Source of the DNA: Buddleja alternifolia
Taxonomy: Eukaryota; Streptophyta; Magnoliopsida; Lamiales; Scrophulariaceae
NCBI GenBank assembly: GCA_019426215.1
Contig: CM033395.1
Location: forward strand, 19,954,569-20,018,568
Reading direction: 5' to 3'
Length of the DNA: 64,000 nucleotides
Below the pieces are notes generated by a model. The model worked only from the letters and a program-made list of their open reading frames with translations. It was not told the origin of the DNA and made no database searches. The translations under genes and the position numbers were made by a program. This document shows, piece by piece, positions 59,102-64,000 of this stretch (position 1 is its first letter; every line of letters starts with the position of its first letter).

Positions 59102-62100
59102 TCCCTATTGCTAGCTGGAACGTGCGTGGTCTTAATAAACAAGACCACCAACAAACTGCCCGTGAACTAATATCATCATACAATCTTCAGGTATGTGCTT
59201 TTATTGAAACTCAAGTCCTTGAAATGAATTTTTCATATGTTAGTAGTAGTGTTTAGCCGAATTGGAAATGGTTTTTTGACTATGGGAATGGTTCTGGTCA
59301 TTGAATTTGGGTTGGATGGAATTTTGATTTTGTGGATGTATGTATTTTGGGCGGTACGGAACAAATTATTCACTGTCGAATAGAGTCTCTTGAACACAAT
59401 TTACCATCTACGTTTCTTTCGCATATGGGTTGAACACTATTGGTGAAAGACGAGAGCTTTGGAATGATGTATGGGCTGTGATGGGAGATTTTAATGCAAT
59501 TATTGACTCGAGTGAGGGATTAGGAGGTAATTTGGAGAATGATTTGAATGATGAATTCCAAGCCTGTCTTACAGCTTCTGATCTCATAACTTTACCAATG
59601 GAAGGTTCTTGGTTTTCTTGGAGTAATAAGCAAGGTGGGGCTTATTCCATATGCGGAGGCTCAACCGGGTAGTAGCTAATCCAGCATGGTTCTCTCGGTT
59701 TCCCAATTTGGCATATGCTTGTACTTCTCCTAAAACGTCTGATCACTCACCTATTGTGTTTAAAAGTACAATGGGTAGACGTGGTAAGAATCCGTGGTTT
59801 CATTTTGATAATTTTATAGCGGAATCTATGGATTTCATGCAAACGGTTGAAGATGTTTGGAAGCATAATATCTATGGAGTGACGATGTATTCTATTATTT
59901 GCAAACTCAAGTTGTTGAAACCTCACTTTAAGAAGATTAAAAGGCGTACAGGTGATCTTAGAGCCAATGTTAAAGAGGCGAGTCTGTTTCTTGAGATTGT
60001 GCAAAGATTTCTAGCGGATAATCCCACTTTTGAGCCTCTCTTGAAGCTTGAAAAATTGTGTTGGATTTTATATACTAAGGCGGTATCATATGAGCAATCC
60101 TTTCTCAAGCAAAGGGCAAAAATTGCTTGGTTGAAAGATGGTGACCAATGCAAATCATTCTTCTTTAGACGGATGGCTGTTCGGAGAGCTAGATCACGCA
60201 TTAATCGTATTGAAGGGATTGGAGGTGTGGATATTGATGATCCATTGCTTGTTCGCATTGAAATTGTCTTACTTTATGAGAATTTGCTTGGTAAAATCTA
60301 TTGATCCTGAATTATCTCATGGAATCCTTGAACCGTTCATCATAAAAAATTACGCCCGCAATAAGGCACTGGGGCCAGATGGATACAACTCACTATTCTT
60401 TAAAAGAGCGTGGAATGTTATTGGAGAAGAGGTGACAGAAGCAATATCACAATTCTTCCAAACATGTAAGATGGTTAAAGAGCTCAACTCCACTATTATT
60501 TCTCGTATTCCTAAACTTGAAGTACCGAGAAAGCCTAAAGACTTTCGACAAGTTTCGTGTTGTAATGTTCTTTATTTATTTTGAAAATTATGGCTAATCG
60601 GCTTTGTGAGTCCCTTGAGAAGTTGGTTGATAAAGCGCTTATTCCGGGGAGAAGAATCAATGATAATGTTCTATTGGCAAAAGAATTATTGCATGGTTAT
60701 AATCAAAAGAATCTTCCGGCTCGGTGCTCATTCAAGGTAGACCTCATGAAAGCTTATGACACGGTCGAGTGGGGCTTTGTAATTGAGGTTTTGAAGGCTA
60801 TGAATTTCCATCAAACTTTTATTGTATGGGTGAAGGAATGCATGACTACTCCATCTTTCTCTATTAATATCAATGGGGCTGCCGAAGGTTACTTTAGAGG
60901 GAAACGAGGTCTTCGTCAAGGGGATCCCATTTCCCCATACATTTTCGTCCTTGTCATGAAGGTGCTACATGGGATTATTATAAAATTTGTTGAAGAAGAT
61001 TCGGGATTCAAATACCATTGGAAATGTGAACGTACTAAAATGATCAGGCTTAGTTTTGCAGATGATCTCCTCTTATTTTGCAATGCAGATACTCATTCTA
61101 TCGAAACTCTTATAAGGTGTACGGATCTATTTGGAACGCTATCGGGGCTGAAAGCTAATACAGAAAAGACTAACATGTTCTTGTCCAAGAAGGCGAGACC
61201 GAATAGTGAACAATTGCAACAGGTTGTGGGCTTCTCAATGGGAAATCTTCCGGTTAGATATCTTGGTGTTCCACTTATCACTTCTAAACTTACACTTGCT
61301 GATTGTAAGCCACTACTTGATAATGTGGATAAAAGGATCGGATCTTGGACGAATAAGTCATTGTTTGATGCGGGACGTGTTCAATTGATAAAATCAGTCT
61401 TATCATCCTTGCATGCTTATTGGGCTGGAATGTTTAATTTACCAAAGAATATACTTTGTAATATTGAAGCAAGAATGCACAAATTCCTTTGGTATGGCAA
61501 CTCGAATACAGGATACTCAAAGGTGGGATGGGAAACAGTATGTTTGAAAACTTCTGAGGGAGGCCTCGGTATTACCCCACCCCTTCCACAAAATCAGGCA
61601 GTTATGGTGAAACATATATGGGCTCTCCTTGTTGATAATGGTTCTTCAGTTTGGGTTTCATGGGTTAGAGAGAACAGATTGAAGAATGAGTCCTTTTGGA
61701 GCATATCTATTCCATCCTCATGTTCATGGAGTTGGCGACAATTACAAAAACTGAGGCCTTATATACAACATGCATTCCAATACAACATTGGGAACGAGTC
61801 TACATTCCTACTTTGGCGTGACCCGTGGCACATTGGTGGAATACTTGGAAATATCCAAATGGATCACTACTAACGGGACTACCAATTGATGTGAAGATTG
61901 AAAATGTAATTGTGGACGGTCAGTGGTCATGGCCAGCGGCGACGAGGTTTGAATTACAATAAATAAGCTCACATCTCCCTTTAATTTATTCGGATAGAGA
62001 AGACTGGGTAAGCTGGAAACTAACCAACTCGGGTAAATTTACTACGGCGTCGGCTTACACTATCTTTAAGCAATCGGAACCTAAGGTTGGATGGGGATCA

Positions 62101-62529
62101 TTGCTACTTAGACCGAGTAAGATACCTAGACACACCTTCATATTATGGTTGGCTATACGAGAAAGGTTACCATTGAGAGAGAAGGAATGGATAGGTCATG
62201 GGGAAGATAAATGTGTGTTATGTGATGATAATAGGGTTGAGACACACAACCATCTATTCTTTGAGTGTGAATATTCACGAAGTTGTTTATCTATTCTACA
62301 TAGAGAAGTTAAGTTCATTTGGCCGCGAATGAACTGGGGAAGAGGGATCTTATGGGCTGCTCAGAGATGGCGTGGAAAACACTTGGTGAATTGCTCCTAC
62401 CGCATCCTTCTATCGCCTTTGGTATATTCATTATGGACATAAAGGAACATGCGCATCTTTGATAATCACCGACAAAATCTTGAAGTAGTTGCCGCACGCA
62501 TCATCAACTTGGTCAAGGACAAGGTATAG
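59098..62529 (+). pseudogene. LINE3 ORF2 (endonuclease and reverse transcriptase)
   Basis: It starts at ATG 59098 with IPIASWNVRGLNKQDHQQ, the conserved endonuclease N-terminus. Stops (near 59253 and 59303), shifts near 59400 and 59640, and a deletion near 60350 break the first half. The 430-residue frame 60581-61873 is the longest RT block in the window and holds MKAYDTVEW, GLRQGDPISPYIF and the catalytic FADD at 61055-61066. The zf-RVT-like region at 62101-62442 (IPRHTFILWLAIRERLP, HNHLFFECEYSRSC) is open. The end is trimmed relative to LINE1, with a stop at 62527-62529. Confidence 0.87.
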
Positions 62530-62637
62530 CTAGTATGCTAACTATGTTGGTGCGGTAAGGGCCATTCAATTATGCGCTTTTTTGTATCATCTTTACTTAC
62601 ATATATGAAATTGAACCTTTAACCAAAAAAAAATAAA
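62530..62637 (+). other. LINE3 3' UTR and poly-A tail
   Basis: A shortened version of the LINE1 3' UTR (GTGCGGTA.GGGCCATT is shared) that ends in an A-rich run. Confidence 0.82.
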
Positions 62638-64000
62638 ATTATTAGGGCATTTACCTTTATGTTGTACAAACTCTTATTCTTTAAATAAAGGCATAGTTTT
62701 GCTCATATCAATCTTGATGACATTAATATAAATATTGAACAAATGAGCCCAAGGTAATCAAGAGGGAGCTTCTACTCCTCAATGGTTTGAGGAGAAGGAC
62801 ACTAGAAGTATCGGTTCCTTGTTTACTTAAACTAGAGTTTGCAAGTCGATGAGTCTTATTTGGGCATTAAGACCAGACTTATATGATGCAAGTTTTGACA
62901 AAGAGTGTCAGTCGGTCACTTTGGATGGTGGGAGCTTGGTTATAGATCAATGGAATTGATATATTCGAACACGGCTCGCCATAATTCAATCACATGGGTA
63001 ATTACTCTTGGATCATCAATGATTGAATTACTGGTCGGGGTAGTGTGCGTGAGCCTTAGACCTGAGGATTCATGAAGATTGCACTTGTGACACTGAACGA
63101 GTTATTAGAGTAATTAGGTCTATTTCACCCTTTGGTGGGATCAACCTCGAAGTGCGGTTCAGAAGGACAAGTAGCAATTGTTCGATGATTGCCAATACGG
63201 GATTCACTGTCTCAGGTAGTAACGAGTTAACATCCTGTGTGATCGTAGGTAAATGAAATTTTAAGTTTTTGGCCAAAGCAGGAGAACTAACTTATGTATA
63301 GTACATAAGGGTAGTTTAGTAATTTCATCTTACTATGATTCCTTGAAACACATCATTGAGTCCTGTGAGTTTGACATAATCCATGACTCTCACTCGATCG
63401 GGATGTTACTGTGAAGGGCTTATACTCACATGGTGCCTATGACTAAAGGTTCGTATTGATCTATTCATTTCACTTGGGTTTCAATGTGAGTCCATGTAGA
63501 TCATTTCAATTGGGTTTCGATGTGAGTCCATGTGACTGGCTTAGTGACATTCACATCCTTGGTTTCCTCCCATTGCCAATTGAAACGAACTTAGAGAGTC
63601 GCGCTTAAAAGGAATTGAGCGAAGTAAATTCTTTCGTTGTCAAATATATATAAATTAGGTAATTTGCTATTTGATGAGCAAATTAATGTATTTGATTAAT
63701 TAGATTAATGAAAATAAATTATTAGATGTATTTATTATGAACGCATTAATTTATTTGATAAATTAGATTAATGGAAATAAATTAATTATAATAAATAAAT
63801 AGACTTATTTATTATACTCATCCTTTTATTAAATAATTAGATTATTTAATTTAGATGATTATTAATTAGTATTATATTTTAATTGGATTAAACAATGTTG
63901 GACTTAATTAATAATTGGACTAAGTTGAAAGTCAACTTAGCCTAACAGGATGAGGGTGGCCGTGTGTGAGGCGTGTAAGTGTGAGTTGGATGAGATCAAG
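62638..64000 (+). repeat. Copia LTR F, second segment, running off the window
   Basis: It is the reverse-complement relative of LTRs D and E: the stretch 63360-63610 corresponds to 14240-14500 and 4850-5070. It contains two tandem 36-bp units and an AT-rich block (about 63640-63900). The end and any primer site lie beyond the window. The minus-strand ORF at 63070-63276 lies in the conserved non-coding LTR and is not a gene. Confidence 0.72.
63466..63537 (+). repeat. Two tandem 36-bp units in LTR F
   Basis: Units 63466-63501 and 63502-63537 share CATTTCA.TTGGGTTTC and GTGAGTCCATGT with a few substitutions. LTRs D and E have one unit at the corresponding place. Confidence 0.85.

Larger units (their letters stand above)
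57436..62637 (+). mobile_element. LINE3: L1-type retrotransposon, third copy
   Basis: It has the same layout as LINE1 and LINE2, ends in an A-rich tail (AAAAAAAAATAAA) and is flanked by a 16-bp target duplication. It is more diverged from LINE1 and LINE2 than those are from each other (for example LEGISFPSLNPSNDHIFFGN against LETEFPPTLSPDSDHIYFGN). At about 5.2 kb it is close to full length. Confidence 0.93.

Overview
The window is plant nuclear DNA made entirely of nested transposable elements. No host gene, rRNA or tRNA gene is visible. The plant origin rests on the families present: Ty1/Copia of the SIRE/Maximus type with an envelope-like region, Ty3/Gypsy elements of Athila-like and chromovirus (Tekay/Del-like) type, and L1-type LINEs with a CCHC ORF1 and a zf-RVT-like ORF2 tail. 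The AT-rich composition suggests a eudicot rather than a grass. The species cannot be named. Lineage names come from motif recognition, not from a database search.

Layout. 1-4047: a deletion derivative of a Gypsy element (A), with two LTR copies around about 600 bp of leader and gag. 4048-5812: a minus-strand Copia remnant with a 1.65-kb LTR (D). 5813-56966: an Athila-like element that has lost pol. Its internal region carries a minus-strand Copia LTR (E), split by LINE1 (about 8586-13838). Its 3' LTR (16123-16882 and 56415-56966) is split by a chromovirus (16883-56409, TSD CTATT). The chromovirus integrase is split by LINE2 (22110-53516, TSD of 13 bp). LINE2's reverse transcriptase is split by a 26-kb SIRE-type array (25335-51367, TSD AACTT). 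56967-57382: a minus-strand Copia pol fragment (C) at the right edge of the Athila-like element. 57383-64000: a plus-strand Copia LTR (F), split by LINE3 (57436-62637, TSD of 16 bp).

The most striking feature is the SIRE array: LTR, internal, LTR, internal, LTR, with one TSD around the whole. The two internal regions (about 10.7 kb each) are almost identical and share most of their disabling lesions. The middle LTR is a mosaic: its left part matches LTR3 and its right part matches LTR1, with the switch between about 38379 and 38493. This is what unequal crossing-over between the 5' and 3' LTRs of one inserted element should leave. The array also carries a scattered AAGCG(T/C) motif in LTRs, coding regions in two frames, and UTRs on both strands.

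All coding regions are broken by stops, frameshifts, deletions or insertions. No element here looks autonomous as it stands. Insertion order, oldest to youngest, follows from the nesting: Copia C, Athila-like element, chromovirus, LINE2, SIRE, SIRE tandem duplication. LINE1 and LINE3 belong to the same family as LINE2.
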